64,000 nucleotides of DNA from Brachycybe producta (Eukaryota > Arthropoda > Diplopoda > Playtdesmida > Andrognathidae): assembly GCA_036925085.1 (NCBI GenBank), contig JAUPFP010000032.1, positions 1,011,501-1,075,500 on the forward strand, written 5' to 3'. The stretch's first letter is position 1. Each line of letters starts with the position of its first letter. Below, piece after piece: positions 63,301-64,000 of the stretch. The notes below the pieces were generated by a model. That model was not told the DNA's origin. It did no database searches and saw only the letters and a program-made list of their open reading frames with translations. A program made the position numbers and the translations under genes.

Positions 63301-64000
63301 CATACAGCCAGCTACTCTACCCAATTTAGAACCAAAATTCGATCGATCACGAATAAGATTTTTGAAATTTTCTGTCGTTTTCTCGTAATTTATTAATTAA
63401 AATGATTTTATTTACGTCTGTTTGTTGCATTTTATGAAATAAATTATTGTTTTTATTAATTATACTTGAAAAGTAGGAACGCACCGGATATCCGGACCGT
63501 CATGCATTGCATTGTTTCCGGTTTCCACCATTGTCCAGATGATTTTCATATCCGGCGGTTATTTTTTTGTTCGATTTTTGCGTTTGTTTTTTAATTTTAA
63601 ATATCGTAATTCGTAAAAGAAGTTGGTCGCTGGTCGGATTTCATAAAGGATTTTTGGATTTCTGCATGCGGTATGTGTTTTTTTACGGCCGTAAGCGTAA
63701 TATCCGTTACAGAGAGTGAGCGAAAATTCGGAAATAGTAGTTTACTGTTCACGAAAAAAAGGAGTCTTAAAGGAAGTTTAGACCGTTTTTTTTCTGTGTA
63801 ACCACAACCTAACGGTGATTACTTAAGTGCGGACTCTATTAATCCGATCGTAATATATGTATTTTGGGCCTGCTTTACACGGACCACTTTGTGGCGCCAC
63901 ATAAAGTAGTCATTTTTAGCAGTCCATTGAAATAAATAAGCCATTGGTGTTTTTTTTTTTTGCACCACAGTGGCGATGAGTGGTTGAGACGGGCCACAAG

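Noticed and set aside
1..64000. Transposase, reverse transcriptase, tRNA or rRNA genes
   Set aside because: None could be recognised by eye. All mobile elements seen are non-autonomous. A covariance-model tRNA scan would be needed to exclude tRNAs fully.

Overview
This is eukaryotic nuclear DNA from an intron-rich, AT-rich and repeat-laden animal genome. It carries three protein-coding genes, all on the + strand, with canonical GT-AG introns. The ETS gene resembles arthropod Yan more than vertebrate ETV6 in its DNA-binding domain, so I favour an invertebrate bilaterian, perhaps an arthropod. The species cannot be fixed from the sequence alone. No bacterial, viral or transposase-coding gene was recognised.

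Gene 1 (834-28372, 32 coding exons, 1859 aa) is a full-length LRP4-type receptor. It has a signal peptide, eight LDL receptor class A repeats, two EGF modules, four YWTD six-bladed propellers each followed by an EGF module, one membrane helix, and a tail ending in a class I PDZ ligand. Gene 2 (30730-33426, 4 exons, 311 aa) is a DUF829/TMEM53-type alpha/beta-hydrolase with its serine, aspartate and histidine positions visible. Gene 3 (43123-59920, 8 coding exons, 417 aa) is a Yan/ETV6-type ETS repressor with an N-terminal Pointed (SAM) domain and a C-terminal ETS domain. All exon joins keep phase and the three reading frames are complete.

The rest is accessory DNA. Nearly every large intron holds its own private tandem array, typically AT-rich with a 20-40 bp unit, while a few arrays are GC-richer. 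On top of these lie several foldback (MITE-like) families: an ACAGGC-ended family with 8-bp target duplications and copy-specific arms; a TTAAGGTGGC-ended family; a ~780-bp palindromic family with one copy inside each of the three genes; a TACGAAGCC-ended ~0.7-1 kb family at 61-63 kb; and a very abundant short foldback built on CTAGTTTCTAAAAC and TTTCAAAATAAACTTTTTA. The 34-43 kb spacer holds clusters of a GCCGCCATCTTG motif identical to the YY1/PHO core, and perfect CTCF-type consensus matches lie in intron 1 of the ETS gene and just beyond its 3' end.

The genes are not an operon. The receptor acts at the cell surface, the ETS factor in the nucleus downstream of receptor tyrosine kinase/ERK signalling, and the hydrolase is a putative enzyme of unknown substrate. 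Exon boundaries were deduced by reading frame, phase and domain continuity, not from transcripts.
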